NCBI GenBank assembly: GCA_947625135.1
Contig: CANQNE010000004.1
Coordinates: forward strand, 1-64,000
Source of the DNA: an uncultured Lachnospiraceae bacterium
GTDB lineage: Bacteria; Bacillota; Clostridia; Lachnospirales; Lachnospiraceae
Direction: 5' to 3'
DNA length: 64,000 nucleotides
In this document: piece by piece, positions 43,579 to 52,978 of the stretch
Numbering within the stretch: the stretch's first letter is position 1
How the letters are laid out: each line of letters opens with the position of its first letter
The notes under the pieces: model-generated
Seen by the model: the letters and a program-made list of their open reading frames with translations, nothing else
What the model was told of the DNA's origin: nothing
The model's database searches: none
Translations under genes and position numbers: made by a program

Positions 43579-44793
43579 TTACTTTTTCTGATTATCCAGT
43601 AAAGCCCGTACCTTCATGGACAATCCAAACAGATTGATAAAGCCCTCCGCGTCGTGATGATCATACAGCTCTCCCGTTGTAAAGCTGGCGAGAGATTCGC
43701 TGTAAAGCGAGTTGGGGGAAGTGGTTCCGGCCTTGATGATGTTGCCCTTGTAGAGCTTGAACCTGACTTCGCCTGTAACCCGCTCCTGCGTGGAAGTTAC
43801 AAATGCCTGCAGGGCTTCCCGAAGAGGGGTGAACCATTTGCCCTCATAGACAAGGTTGGCAAAGCGGTTGGAAAGCTCCTTCTTCAGAGAAAGGGTATCC
43901 CGATCCAGGATCAGCTCCTCCAGCTGAGTGTGCGCTTCCATGAGAATGGTTCCGCCAGGCGTCTCATAAACACCCCGGGATTTCATACCTACCACTCGGT
44001 TTTCCACAATATCGATAATGCCGATCCCGTGCTTGCCGCCCAGCTTGTTCAGGGTGCGGATAATATCGGAAGCCTTCATTTTCTCACCGTTGACGCTGGT
44101 GGGAACACCCTTCTCAAAAGTCAGCGTCACATATTCCGGCTCGTCCGGCGCTTTTTCGGGGGTTACCCCCAGCACCAGCAAATGGTCGTAATTGGGTTCG
44201 TTGGCAGGATCCTCCAGCTCCAGGCCCTCATGGCTGATATGCCACAGGTTGCGGTCACGGCTGTAGCTGTTGTCTGCGGAGAAAGGCAGATCGATGCCGT
44301 GTTCCCTGCAGTATGCGATCTCATCCTCACGGGACTGCATTTTCCAGGTGTCGTTGCACCGCCAGGGCGCAATGATCTTCAGATCGGGAGCCAGCGCTTT
44401 GATCGTCAGCTCAAAACGGACCTGATCGTTGCCCTTGCCTGTGGCGCCGTGACAGATCGCCACCGCTCCTTCCCTGCGGGCGATCTCCACAAGCCGTTTT
44501 GCAATGACGGGACGTGCAAAGGAAGTGCCAAGGAGATATTTATTCTCATAAACCGCGTTCGCCTGTACCGTCGGGATCACATAATCGTCTACAAATTCGT
44601 CTACCAGATCTTCGATATACAGCCTGGATGCGCCGGAGAGCTTTGCCCGCTCCTCCAGACCGTCCAGTTCGCTTTCCTGTCCCACATCCGCGCAGACGCA
44701 GATCACATCATAATCGTAGTTTTCCTTCAGCCAGGGAATGATGGCTGTTGTGTCAAGTCCGCCTGAATAGGCGAGAATCACTTTTTCCTTCAT
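43579..44793 (-). CDS. argG: Argininosuccinate synthase
   Basis: ArgG joins citrulline and aspartate using ATP. The ATP pyrophosphatase P-loop AYSGGLDTT is at residues 8-16. Other family segments are [15 protein letters not shown] and the tetramer region near [15 protein letters not shown]. The length of 404 is standard. AGGAGG at good spacing fixes the start at 44793. It is divergent from argC and faces the ArgR-type boxes. Confidence 0.95.
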   Translation of the reverse strand: MKEKVILAYSGGLDTTAIIPWLKENYDYDVICVCADVGQESELDGLEERAKLSGASRLYIEDLVDEFVDDYVIPTVQANAVYENKYLLGTSFARPVIAKRLVEIARREGAVAICHGATGKGNDQVRFELTIKALAPDLKIIAPWRCNDTWKMQSREDEIAYCREHGIDLPFSADNSYSRDRNLWHISHEGLELEDPANEPNYDHLLVLGVTPEKAPDEPEYVTLTFEKGVPTSVNGEKMKASDIIRTLNKLGGKHGIGIIDIVENRVVGMKSRGVYETPGGTILMEAHTQLEELILDRDTLSLKKELSNRFANLVYEGKWFTPLREALQAFVTSTQERVTGEVRFKLYKGNIIKAGTTSPNSLYSESLASFTTGELYDHHDAEGFINLFGLSMKVRALLDNQKK

Positions 44794-44920
44794 CGTAAAA
44801 ATCCTCCTATGAAAATATAAAAAAATAAAAAATGGAAATGTATTTCCAAAACTGCTATCAACCAATATACAGCATGTATCGGCAAATATCAAGTGCAATA
44901 TAAAAAATAATAAAAAATAC

Positions 44921-44955
44921 TTGCATATTATTCATTATATATGTATAATTATTCA
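44921..44955 (+). promoter_or_regulatory. argC promoter covered by two ArgR-type boxes
   Basis: TTGCAT (44921-44926) and TATAAT (44944-44949), 17 bases apart, form the promoter. TGCATATTATTCA (44922-44934) and TGTATAATTATTCA (44942-44955) resemble the ARG-box pattern TGAAT-WWWW-ATTCA. Their centres are about two helix turns apart. Each box covers one promoter element, so arginine-bound ArgR should block transcription directly. A leader of about 98 bases precedes argC. Confidence 0.75.
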
Positions 44956-45053
44956 ATCCGGAAAAGAGAAAATTCGCTCTTTACTTCCTGAAAAACTTGG
45001 AGTATGATACATAAAGTCGAGAACCAAAAACCCAGTGAGAAAGGATTTATAAT

Positions 45054-46094
45054 ATGATAAAAGCGGGAATCATCGGCGCTACCGGATATGCCGGCGGCGA
45101 ACTTGTAAAAATATTGATGGGCCACAGAGATGTGAAGATCGTATGGTACGGTTCCAAAAGTTATACGGGACAGCCCTATGGAGATGTGTTTCAGAATTTT
45201 TTTAAGATCGTGGACGGAGCGTGTCTGGACGACGATCTGGAGCGGCTGGCCGGCGAGGCGGACGTGATCTTCACGGCGACCCCCCAGGGATATCTGGCTT
45301 CGGTGCTGAATGAAAAGATTCTCTCCCAGGCAAAAGTCATTGATTTAAGCGCCGATTACCGGATCAAGGATGTGTCGGTCTATGAAAAGTGGTACGGCAT
45401 GACCCACAAAAGTCCTCAGTTTATAGAGGAAGCGGTGTACGGGCTGTGCGAGAAAAACAGACAGCAGATTCAAAATGCCCGGCTCATTGCCAATCCGGGG
45501 TGTTATCCCACCTGTACCTTCCTGTCCATATATCCTCTGGCAAAAGAAGGCTATCTTGATATGAAGACACTGATCGTGGACGCCAAATCCGGTACGTCAG
45601 GGGCAGGCAGAGGAGCCAGGGTGCCGAACCTGTACTGCGAGGTCAACGAGAACATCAAGGCTTATGGGGTAACCACCCACAGACATACGCCGGAAATCGA
45701 GGAGCAGCTTTCTTATGCCGCCGGCGAGCCTGTGACGATCAATTTTACGCCCCATTTGGTCCCCATGAATCGGGGCATCCTCATCACCGCTTATGCCTCC
45801 CTGAAAAAGGAAGCCGGCTATGAGGAGCTGAAGGCGGTTTACGACCGTTATTATAAGGATGAATATTTTGTGAGAGTGCTGAAGGAAAATGTATGCCCTG
45901 AGACCAGATGGGTAGAGGGCAGCAATTTTGTGGATGTAAATTTCAGGATCGACCCCAGGACCAACCGGGTGATCATGATGGGCGCGATGGATAATCTGGT
46001 GAAGGGCGCTGCCGGGCAGGCGGTGCAGAATATGAATCTGATGTTCGGACTGGAGGAGAACGAGGGGCTTCGAATGGCGCCGCTGTTCCCGTAA
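45054..46094 (+). CDS. argC: N-acetyl-gamma-glutamyl-phosphate reductase
   Basis: NADPH-dependent reductase for the third step of ornithine synthesis. The Rossmann motif GIIGATGYAGGELV starts the protein; the catalytic Cys is in ANPGCYPTC; and GTSGAGRGA and TTHRHTPEI are family blocks. The length of 346 is normal for the longer ArgC type. The start follows GAGAAAGGA. It leads the operon argC-GNAT-argJ-argB-argD. Confidence 0.95.
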   Translation: MIKAGIIGATGYAGGELVKILMGHRDVKIVWYGSKSYTGQPYGDVFQNFFKIVDGACLDDDLERLAGEADVIFTATPQGYLASVLNEKILSQAKVIDLSADYRIKDVSVYEKWYGMTHKSPQFIEEAVYGLCEKNRQQIQNARLIANPGCYPTCTFLSIYPLAKEGYLDMKTLIVDAKSGTSGAGRGARVPNLYCEVNENIKAYGVTTHRHTPEIEEQLSYAAGEPVTINFTPHLVPMNRGILITAYASLKKEAGYEELKAVYDRYYKDEYFVRVLKENVCPETRWVEGSNFVDVNFRIDPRTNRVIMMGAMDNLVKGAAGQAVQNMNLMFGLEENEGLRMAPLFP

Positions 46095-46124
46095 GCAAAA
46101 GAGAATAGAAAAGGAGTAGATAAT

Positions 46125-46568
46125 TTGATCAGATATATGAAGGCGGAGGATTACCCCCAGGTATACCGGCTGTGGACAGGCATTAAAGGATTTGTCATGC
46201 GGAGCATCGATGATTCGGAAGAAAACATTCTGCGTTTTCTGGAACGGAATCCGAAGATGAGCTATGTAGCCGAGGAGGACGGCCGGATCGTGGGCGCGGT
46301 ACTCTGCGGACACGACGGCAGGCGGGGGAGCCTGTATCACGTATGTGTGGACGCCGGGTACAGAAAGCGGGGCATTGGGACCGCGCTGGCAAAGGCCACC
46401 ACGGAAGCGCTCCGGCGGGAAGGGATCAACAAGGTGTCTCTTGTGGCTTTTTCTAAGAATGAGATCGGGAACCGGTTCTGGCAGAAGCTGGGATGGGAGA
46501 TGCGGAACGATCTGAATTCTTATGATATGAGCCTCAATGAGGACAACAGATGTACAACTGTGGAATAA
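46125..46568 (+). CDS. GNAT-family acetyltransferase in the arginine operon (147 aa)
   Basis: The acetyl-CoA-binding loop is VDAGYRKRGIGTALAKAT, followed by FSKNEIGNRFWQKLGWEMR, a normal GNAT core. Translation starts at a TTG at 46125 with AAGGAG eight bases upstream. Because it sits between argC and argJ, it may make N-acetylglutamate (a short NAGS as known from mycobacteria), adding to ArgJ. That is inference; general small-molecule or protein acetylation remains possible. Confidence 0.82.
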   Translation: MIRYMKAEDYPQVYRLWTGIKGFVMRSIDDSEENILRFLERNPKMSYVAEEDGRIVGAVLCGHDGRRGSLYHVCVDAGYRKRGIGTALAKATTEALRREGINKVSLVAFSKNEIGNRFWQKLGWEMRNDLNSYDMSLNEDNRCTTVE

Positions 46569-46647
46569 AGGCACCGGAGGAAGCCTATAGCCGGATCGGG
46601 CCGCAGGCGATGACAGAAGGACGGAAAACAGAAAGGACAGAGGCAAT

Positions 46648-47871
46648 ATGGAAAAAATACAGGGAGGCGTTACCGCGGCAAAAGGATTTCTTGCCGCAGG
46701 CGTTGAAGCCCGGATCAAATACAGGGACAGGAAGGATATGGCGCTGGTTTATTCCAGAGAGCCGGCGGTGAGCGCAGGCGTCTTTACCACCAATGTGGTG
46801 AAGGCGGCGCCGGTAAAATGGGACAGGATGCTTGTGAAGGAGCAGGAGTATGCACGGGCCGTGGTGTTAAACAGCGGAATTGCCAACGCCTGTACCGGCG
46901 CGGCGGGCATGGCCGCCAATGAGAAGCTGGCAAAAGCCACGGCGGAAGCGCTGGGAATCGAGAAGGAGCAGGTGCTGACCGCTTCTACCGGCGTGATCGG
47001 TATGCAGCTGCCGGAGGAAAAATTCTGCGCGGGAGCAAAGGCGCTGGCAAAGGCGCTGTCTGATACGATAGAAGCGGGAAAAATGGCGGCGGAAGCCATC
47101 ATGACTACCGATACCATATCCAAGGAATGTGCGGTACGGTTTTCCGTGGGAGGAAAAACGGCGGTCATCGGCGGTATGGCAAAGGGCTCCGGCATGATCC
47201 ATCCCAATATGGCAACCATGCTTTCCGTTGTGACCACCGATGCGGCCATTTCCAAAGAGCTGCTGCAAAAAGCATTGGAAGCGGATGTAAAGAAGAGTTT
47301 TAACCGGATTTCCGTGGACAGAGATACCTCTACAAACGATACCCTGTTGGTGCTGGCAAACGGACTGGCGGGAAACGCCTGCATTACGGAAGACAATGAA
47401 GATTACCACAGCTTCTGCAGGGCGCTGCACATGGTGACGGAGACGCTGGCGAAGATGATGGCCGGAGACGGGGAAGGCGCCACGAAGCTTTTGACGGCAG
47501 AGGTGCGCAATGCGGCCACAGAGGAGGAAGCGCAGATTCTCTCCAAGTCGGTGATCACCTCCAATCTGGTGAAGACAGCCGTGTACGGCAGCGACGCGAA
47601 CTGGGGCAGGATCTTGTGCGCGCTGGGTTACAGCGGGGTGGATTTTGACCCGGAAAAAGTAGATCTGTGGATCGAAAGCGCGGCCGGGCGGCTGCAGCTG
47701 GTAGAAAACGGCATGGCGACGGATTACAGCGAGGAGACGGCTACGGAGATCCTGTCGCAGAAGGAAGTGACCGTGACGGCGGATATGAAGCAGGGAGAGG
47801 CCGGGGCCGTGGCATGGGGCTGCGACCTCACTTATGAATATGTAAAGATCAATGGAGATTATCGCTCATAA
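46648..47871 (+). CDS. argJ: Bifunctional ornithine acetyltransferase/N-acetylglutamate synthase
   Basis: ArgJ recycles the acetyl group from acetylornithine to glutamate, and in some forms also uses acetyl-CoA. The self-cleavage site is in KGSGMIHPNMATML (Thr190 becomes the nucleophile of the beta chain). TASTGVIGMQLP and VYGSDANWGR are further family marks. The length of 407 is usual. It is preceded by AGAAAGGACAGAGG. Whether it is mono- or bifunctional cannot be told from the sequence by eye. Confidence 0.94.
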   Translation: MEKIQGGVTAAKGFLAAGVEARIKYRDRKDMALVYSREPAVSAGVFTTNVVKAAPVKWDRMLVKEQEYARAVVLNSGIANACTGAAGMAANEKLAKATAEALGIEKEQVLTASTGVIGMQLPEEKFCAGAKALAKALSDTIEAGKMAAEAIMTTDTISKECAVRFSVGGKTAVIGGMAKGSGMIHPNMATMLSVVTTDAAISKELLQKALEADVKKSFNRISVDRDTSTNDTLLVLANGLAGNACITEDNEDYHSFCRALHMVTETLAKMMAGDGEGATKLLTAEVRNAATEEEAQILSKSVITSNLVKTAVYGSDANWGRILCALGYSGVDFDPEKVDLWIESAAGRLQLVENGMATDYSEETATEILSQKEVTVTADMKQGEAGAVAWGCDLTYEYVKINGDYRS

Positions 47872-47953
47872 CGGATGAGGGGAACCGGGCGTGGGGCAGG
47901 CGCGGCGGCAGCGGCTGTTTTCCGGCGTCGGATCTGAGATGGAGGAAAAAGAA

Positions 47954-48847
47954 ATGGGAATGGAATTATGGCAGGAAAAGGCGGCGGTGCTGATCGAGGC
48001 GCTCCCTTACATACGGCGGTTCAGCGGAAAGGTGATCGTGGTAAAATACGGCGGCAGCGCCATGGTAGACGCGCATCTGCAGCAGCAGGTGATCACGGAT
48101 GTGGCGTTGCTGAAGCTGGTGGGCTTTAAGCCCATTATTGTGCATGGCGGCGGCAAGGAGATCAGCAAATGGGTGAAAAAGACGGGGAAGGAGTCCACAT
48201 TTGTCAATGGCCTTCGGGTCACCGACGCGGAGACCATGGAGATTGCGGAGATGGTGCTGGGCAAGATCAACAAAGGACTTGTACAGATGATGGAAAGCCT
48301 CGGCGTGAAAGCGGTGGGCATCAGCGGCAAGGATGGCGGTACACTGCGGGTGAATAAAAAGTTGTCCGGCGGACAGGATATCGGTTTTGTGGGAGAAGTG
48401 AAGGAGCTGCATCCGGAGCTGCTGCAGACGCTGATGGACGACGGGTTTATCCCTGTGATCTGCCCCATCGGGCTGGATGACAGCTATCAGACTTACAATA
48501 TCAATGCCGACGACGCGGCATGTGCCATCGCTACGGCGGTGGGCGCGGAGAAACTTGCGTTCCTCACGGATATCGAGGGCGTTTACCGGGATCCCATGGA
48601 TCCGGATACCCTTATTTCCGAGCTGACCCTGGGAGAGGCAAAGGAGCTGATCCAAAACGGCAATATCGGCGGCGGTATGCTGCCGAAGCTGCAGAACTGC
48701 ATTGACGCCGTGGAGAGCGGCGTGTCCAGAGTGCATATTCTGGACGGAAGGATCGAGCATTGCCTGCTGTTGGAATTTTTCACCAACAAGGGAATCGGCA
48801 CTGCCATACTAAGCAGTCAGGAGGGAAAGTATTATCATGAAGACTGA
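47954..48847 (+). CDS. argB: Acetylglutamate kinase
   Basis: An amino-acid-kinase-fold enzyme that phosphorylates N-acetylglutamate. [29 protein letters not shown] and [11 protein letters not shown] are the family motifs. The N-terminal helix ([18 protein letters not shown]) is like that of arginine-inhibited hexameric forms, so feedback inhibition by arginine is likely. The start at 47954 is set by GGAGG eight bases upstream; the longer frame from 47891 lacks support. It overlaps argD by 11 bases. Confidence 0.94.
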   Translation: MGMELWQEKAAVLIEALPYIRRFSGKVIVVKYGGSAMVDAHLQQQVITDVALLKLVGFKPIIVHGGGKEISKWVKKTGKESTFVNGLRVTDAETMEIAEMVLGKINKGLVQMMESLGVKAVGISGKDGGTLRVNKKLSGGQDIGFVGEVKELHPELLQTLMDDGFIPVICPIGLDDSYQTYNINADDAACAIATAVGAEKLAFLTDIEGVYRDPMDPDTLISELTLGEAKELIQNGNIGGGMLPKLQNCIDAVESGVSRVHILDGRIEHCLLLEFFTNKGIGTAILSSQEGKYYHED

Positions 48848-50033
48848 GCAGATCATAAAAGAGGCGGAACAGGTGCTTTTGCACACTTATAATCGATATC
48901 CCATCGTGCTGGATCACGGGGAAGGCATGTACCTGTACGATACCGACGGAAAGGAATATCTGGATTTTGCAGCGGGGATCGCGGTGTGCGCCCTCGGTTA
49001 CGGAAATAAAGAGTACGAAGGGGCCCTGACGGAACAGATCGGCAGACTGCTGCACACGTCCAATTACTATTACAGCGAACCGGTGATGGAGGCCGGGAAA
49101 AAATTTATCAAAGCGTCCGGGATGGACAGGGTTTTTTTCACAAACAGCGGAACGGAAGCCATTGAGGGCGCTGTGAAGTCGGCAAAGAAATATGCCTACA
49201 CAAGGGACGGCCACGCGGGATTTGAGATCGTGGCTATGGAACAGTCCTTTCACGGGCGGAGCATAGGGGCGCTGTCCGTTACGGGAAACGCCCATTACCG
49301 GGAGGCTTTCGAGCCCTTGATGGACGGCGTGCGTTTTGCCCGGTTCAATGATTATGACAGCGTGGCGGCGCAGGTAAACGAAAAAACCTGCGCGATCCTT
49401 TTGGAGCCGATACAGGGAGAGGGCGGCATTTATCCGGCCGATCCTGAATTTCTGCGGAAAGTGCGGGCGCTTTGCGACGAGAAGGATATTCTGCTGATCT
49501 TTGATGAGATCCAGTGCGGCATGGGCCGCACCGGCAGCATGTTCGCATGGCAGCATTACGGCGTGAAGCCGGATATCCTCACATCCGCCAAGGCGCTGGG
49601 CTGCGGCGTCCCCATCGGCGCCTTTGCTCTGACGGAGCGGGTCGCGGAAAAATCTCTGGCGCCGGGAGATCACGGCACCACTTACGGAGGGAATCCCTTT
49701 GTCTGCAAGGCGGCGGCAAAGGTTTTCGACCTGTTTGAATCCATGAAGATACTGGATAATGTGGCGGAGACAGGAGCCTATCTCACCAGGGTGCTGGACG
49801 AGATGGCAGCTTCTTATGAGTTTGTGAAAGCCCGCAGGGGCGTGGGCCTGATGCAGGGACTGGAATTCACCGTGCCGGTTGGGGATCTGATCTGCAAATG
49901 TCAGGAGCAGGGACTGCTGCTGATCAATGCAGGGACCAATATTCTGCGCATGGTGCCGCCGTTGATCGCGGAGAAAAAGCACGTGGACCGCATGGCTGAA
50001 ATTTTGAAAAATAGTTTCAAAATCCTATTGTAA
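48837..50033 (+). CDS. argD: Acetylornithine aminotransferase
   Basis: Class III PLP aminotransferase: [19 protein letters not shown] binds the cofactor phosphate, EPIQGEGGI and [12 protein letters not shown] lie in the active site, and the PLP Lys is in [11 protein letters not shown]. The length of 398 is normal. It makes N-acetylornithine from the semialdehyde produced by ArgC. Last gene of the arginine operon; the 3' end is followed directly by the next promoter. Confidence 0.94.
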   Translation: MKTEQIIKEAEQVLLHTYNRYPIVLDHGEGMYLYDTDGKEYLDFAAGIAVCALGYGNKEYEGALTEQIGRLLHTSNYYYSEPVMEAGKKFIKASGMDRVFFTNSGTEAIEGAVKSAKKYAYTRDGHAGFEIVAMEQSFHGRSIGALSVTGNAHYREAFEPLMDGVRFARFNDYDSVAAQVNEKTCAILLEPIQGEGGIYPADPEFLRKVRALCDEKDILLIFDEIQCGMGRTGSMFAWQHYGVKPDILTSAKALGCGVPIGAFALTERVAEKSLAPGDHGTTYGGNPFVCKAAAKVFDLFESMKILDNVAETGAYLTRVLDEMAASYEFVKARRGVGLMQGLEFTVPVGDLICKCQEQGLLLINAGTNILRMVPPLIAEKKHVDRMAEILKNSFKILL

Positions 50034-50056
50034 TCAATTGGAAAATTAGTTAAAAT
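50028..50056 (+). promoter_or_regulatory. Promoter of the comEA-to-comEC operon
   Basis: TTGTAA (50028-50033) and TAAAAT (50051-50056) are 17 bases apart, the first overlapping the argD stop codon. The comEA start lies 20 bases after the -10 box. Confidence 0.5.
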
Positions 50057-50076
50057 ATTAGCAGGGTTTGTATGAT

Positions 50077-50805
50077 ATGCTGCGGCGCCGAAAAGGGATC
50101 GTCCCCATCGGTATGAGAGGCATAGATAAGAAAATAATAACCGGATGTCTGATGATCGCTTTGGCGGCGGGGCTTGCAGGCTGCGGGCAGAAGGAACCGC
50201 TGGTGACCGTTTCCATGGCAAAGGAAACCGACGGCGGCGATGCGTCCGGCCAGGAAACAGAGCAGGGCAAAGATGCCGCAGTCGAAGGAACAGAGACGAA
50301 AGTCCCGGAGGAGTTCGGAAAAGAAGAAGCCGGGGATCCCGGCTTTGCTGCGGAGACGGTGTTCGTGCATGTGTGCGGCGCGGTGGCGGCTCCGGGCGTC
50401 TATGAGCTCCCGGCCGGCGCGCGGATCTTCGATGCTGTTGCCAAAGCAGGAGGATGCAGGGAGGACGGCGCTTCAGACAGCCTGAACCTGGCGGCGTCTG
50501 TAAACGACGGGCAGCGGATTTATGTGCCCACCCAGGAGGAGGCCGGGGCAGAGAGCCTTTCGGGCCTGCAGTCAGGGTTTTCTTCCGGGGACGGCGTCGT
50601 GGGTCAGGAAGATGCAAAGGTGAATCTGAACACCGCCTCAAAGGAAGAACTGATGACGCTCACAGGGATAGGAGCGGCCAAGGCGGAGAGCATCATACAG
50701 TACCGGGAGGAAAGGGGCGCGTTTGACAGCCCGGAGCAGATTATGGAGATCGACGGTATCAAAAACAGCATCTACGAGAAGATTAAAACACATATCTGCG
50801 TATAA
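50077..50805 (+). CDS. comEA: ComEA-type DNA-binding protein with lipobox (242 aa)
   Basis: ComEA binds incoming double-stranded DNA at the cell surface during competence. An SLBB-like domain (VHVCGAVAAPGVYELPAGARI, then VAKAGG) is followed by the helix-hairpin-helix domain (KVNLNTASKEELMTLTGIG). Unlike the usual membrane-anchored form, the N-terminus has LAAGLAGC, a good lipobox, so it may be a lipoprotein. An acidic linker follows. Start 50077 is used because GCAGGG lies ten bases upstream. First gene of a run ending with comEC. Confidence 0.85.
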   Translation: MLRRRKGIVPIGMRGIDKKIITGCLMIALAAGLAGCGQKEPLVTVSMAKETDGGDASGQETEQGKDAAVEGTETKVPEEFGKEEAGDPGFAAETVFVHVCGAVAAPGVYELPAGARIFDAVAKAGGCREDGASDSLNLAASVNDGQRIYVPTQEEAGAESLSGLQSGFSSGDGVVGQEDAKVNLNTASKEELMTLTGIGAAKAESIIQYREERGAFDSPEQIMEIDGIKNSIYEKIKTHICV

Positions 50806-50830
50806 ATGTGTGAATTGAGAAGGAGGAGCT

Positions 50831-51520
50831 ATGGCACAGAGAGTATTGGTGGTCGATGACGAAAAATTGATCGTAAAAGGAATTCGGTTCAGTCTTGAGC
50901 AGGACGGCTTTGAAGTGGACTGCGCCTATGACGGAGAAGAGGCATTGACGCTGGCAAAGGAAAACGAATACGACATTATTCTGCTGGATGTGATGCTTCC
51001 TAAGATGGACGGTTTTGAGGTTTGCCAGCAGATTCGTGATTTTTCCTCTGTACCTATCATCATGCTGACGGCCAAGGGAGACGATATGGATAAGATCCTG
51101 GGACTGGAATACGGCGCCGATGATTATGTGACAAAGCCCTTCAATATTCTGGAAGTAAAAGCCCGCCTGAAAGCCATTATCCGACGCACAAAGAGCAAGG
51201 ACGCACAGGAGGATAAGGCAAAGGTCATTGAGGTCGGTGATCTGAAAATGGACTGCGAGAGCAGAAGAGTGCATATCGGCGGCAAAGAGATCAATCTGAC
51301 CGCAAAGGAATTCGATGTGCTGGAGCTTCTCGTGTTCAATCCCAACAAGGTGTACAGCCGGGAAAATCTGCTGAACATTGTGTGGGGCTATGAATATCCG
51401 GGAGATGTGCGTACCGTTGACGTACATATCCGCCGCCTGAGAGAAAAGATCGAGGCCAATCCGAGCGAGCCGAAGTATGTGCATACGAAATGGGGCGTTG
51501 GTTATTATTTCCAAAAGTAA
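50831..51520 (+). CDS. OmpR-family response regulator (229 aa)
   Basis: A receiver domain (VLVVDDEKLIVKG, phospho-acceptor Asp in IILLDVMLPKMDGF, Lys in YVTKPFN) is joined to a winged-helix output domain (EFDVLELLVFNPNKVYSRENLL and VDVHIRRLREKIE). It resembles WalR/PhoP/MtrA-type regulators. AGAAGGAGG precedes the start. It overlaps the sensor kinase gene and probably regulates cell-wall or surface functions. Confidence 0.92.
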   Translation: MAQRVLVVDDEKLIVKGIRFSLEQDGFEVDCAYDGEEALTLAKENEYDIILLDVMLPKMDGFEVCQQIRDFSSVPIIMLTAKGDDMDKILGLEYGADDYVTKPFNILEVKARLKAIIRRTKSKDAQEDKAKVIEVGDLKMDCESRRVHIGGKEINLTAKEFDVLELLVFNPNKVYSRENLLNIVWGYEYPGDVRTVDVHIRRLREKIEANPSEPKYVHTKWGVGYYFQK

Positions 51521-52958
51521 GACGATTTTGAACCTGTTTAAAAGCGTAAGATTTCTGTTTATCATTTTGTTCATTCTGATTGGCATCATACCCTGCATCA
51601 TTGTGGGGAACGGAATCCTGGGCAACTACGAGGAACGCGCTGTGTCCGTGCGTACTATGGAAGTGCGGACACAGTGTGAGATGATCGCCAACCGCATCAG
51701 CAACTCCGGTTATATGGAGGATCCTTCGTCCGAGATCATCAACGGACAAATCACACAGCTTGCCAATTTTTATAACGGGCGTATCCTTGTGATCGATCAG
51801 TATTTCAAAGTCATTCAGGATACGTATTCTATGAGTATCGGGAAAACGATGGTTTCTGAGGAAGTGCTGCAGTGCTTTAAAAGCGGCGGCAGCTCCGGAG
51901 AGAACCGGGAGAGCCACTATATCGAAATGACCGTGCCGGTGAAAGTGCTGGACGAGGAAAACGGACAGGAGGCGTCAGACACGGTGGGGGTGATTCTGGC
52001 TTCCGTTTCCACAGAAGGCATCCGGGACAGTATGCGCGTGCTGCAGCAGAAAACGCTGGTCATGACGGTGGTTATCTTTGTCATTCTGATCGGCCTGTCC
52101 GTGATTCTCAGTACCCGCATCGTGCGTCCCTTCCGTCGGATCACGGAGCAGATCGGGGAGCGGTTCGAGGGCTATGGCAAGGAAGAGATCGACGTTCCCG
52201 ATTACACGGAAACCCAGCAGATCGCGGAGGCGTTTAACCGCACCATCAGCCGGATGAAGATGCTGGATGATTCCCGGCAGGAGTTTGTGTCCAATGTGTC
52301 CCACGAGCTGAAGACGCCCATCACATCTATGAAGGTGCTGGCGGATTCGCTGCTGCAGCAGGAAGATGTCCCGGTGGAGCTTTACAAGGATTTTATGAGC
52401 GATATCACTGCGGAGATCGACAGAGAGAGCAAGATCATCGACGACCTGCTGTCTCTGGTGAAGATGGATAAGACTTCTGCGGATTTAAATATTGTTCCGG
52501 TGAACGTCAATGAACTGCTGGAGCTGATCCTGAAGCGGCTGGGACCTATCGCAAAGCAGCGGAATATCGAGCTTGTGCTTGTCTGTGAACGGCAGGTCAT
52601 TGCGGACGCGGACGAGGTGAAGCTGACGCTGGCGTTGTCCAATTTTGTGGAAAACGCCATCAAATATAATAAGGATAACGGCTGGGTCAATGTGAACCTG
52701 GATGCGGATCACAAGAACTTTACCGTTACAGTGGAGGATTCCGGGATCGGAATTCCAAAGGAGGATTTCGAGCATATATTTGAACGGTTCTACCGGGTGG
52801 ATAAATCCCATTCCCGCAAGATCGGCGGTACGGGTCTTGGACTTGCCATTGCCCGGAGCGCCGTCCTGATGCACAGAGGCGCGGTGGAAGTAGAAAGCGT
52901 TGTGGGAGAGGGTACCAAATTTACCATCCGCATACCGCTGATCTATATTATCGGATAG
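51477..52958 (+). CDS. Sensor histidine kinase (493 aa)
   Basis: Two membrane helices (about residues 24-42 and 192-210) enclose an outside sensor domain. A HAMP linker follows, then the phospho-acceptor block VSNVSHELKTPITSMK and an ATPase domain with NAIKYN, DSGIGIP and GTGLGLAIA. The start is uncertain: 51477 lies inside the regulator gene and has no clear ribosome site; TTG codons at 51498 or 51528 are alternatives. It pairs with the preceding response regulator, and a GerMN lipoprotein gene follows. Confidence 0.9.
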   Translation: MCIRNGALVIISKSKTILNLFKSVRFLFIILFILIGIIPCIIVGNGILGNYEERAVSVRTMEVRTQCEMIANRISNSGYMEDPSSEIINGQITQLANFYNGRILVIDQYFKVIQDTYSMSIGKTMVSEEVLQCFKSGGSSGENRESHYIEMTVPVKVLDEENGQEASDTVGVILASVSTEGIRDSMRVLQQKTLVMTVVIFVILIGLSVILSTRIVRPFRRITEQIGERFEGYGKEEIDVPDYTETQQIAEAFNRTISRMKMLDDSRQEFVSNVSHELKTPITSMKVLADSLLQQEDVPVELYKDFMSDITAEIDRESKIIDDLLSLVKMDKTSADLNIVPVNVNELLELILKRLGPIAKQRNIELVLVCERQVIADADEVKLTLALSNFVENAIKYNKDNGWVNVNLDADHKNFTVTVEDSGIGIPKEDFEHIFERFYRVDKSHSRKIGGTGLGLAIARSAVLMHRGAVEVESVVGEGTKFTIRIPLIYIIG

Positions 52959-52978
52959 CAGGAAGAATGGAGAGTGCC

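Noticed and set aside
46550..46771. Small frame overlapping the GNAT and argJ genes
   Set aside because: It overlaps two supported genes in another frame, has no ribosome site and does not resemble a protein family.
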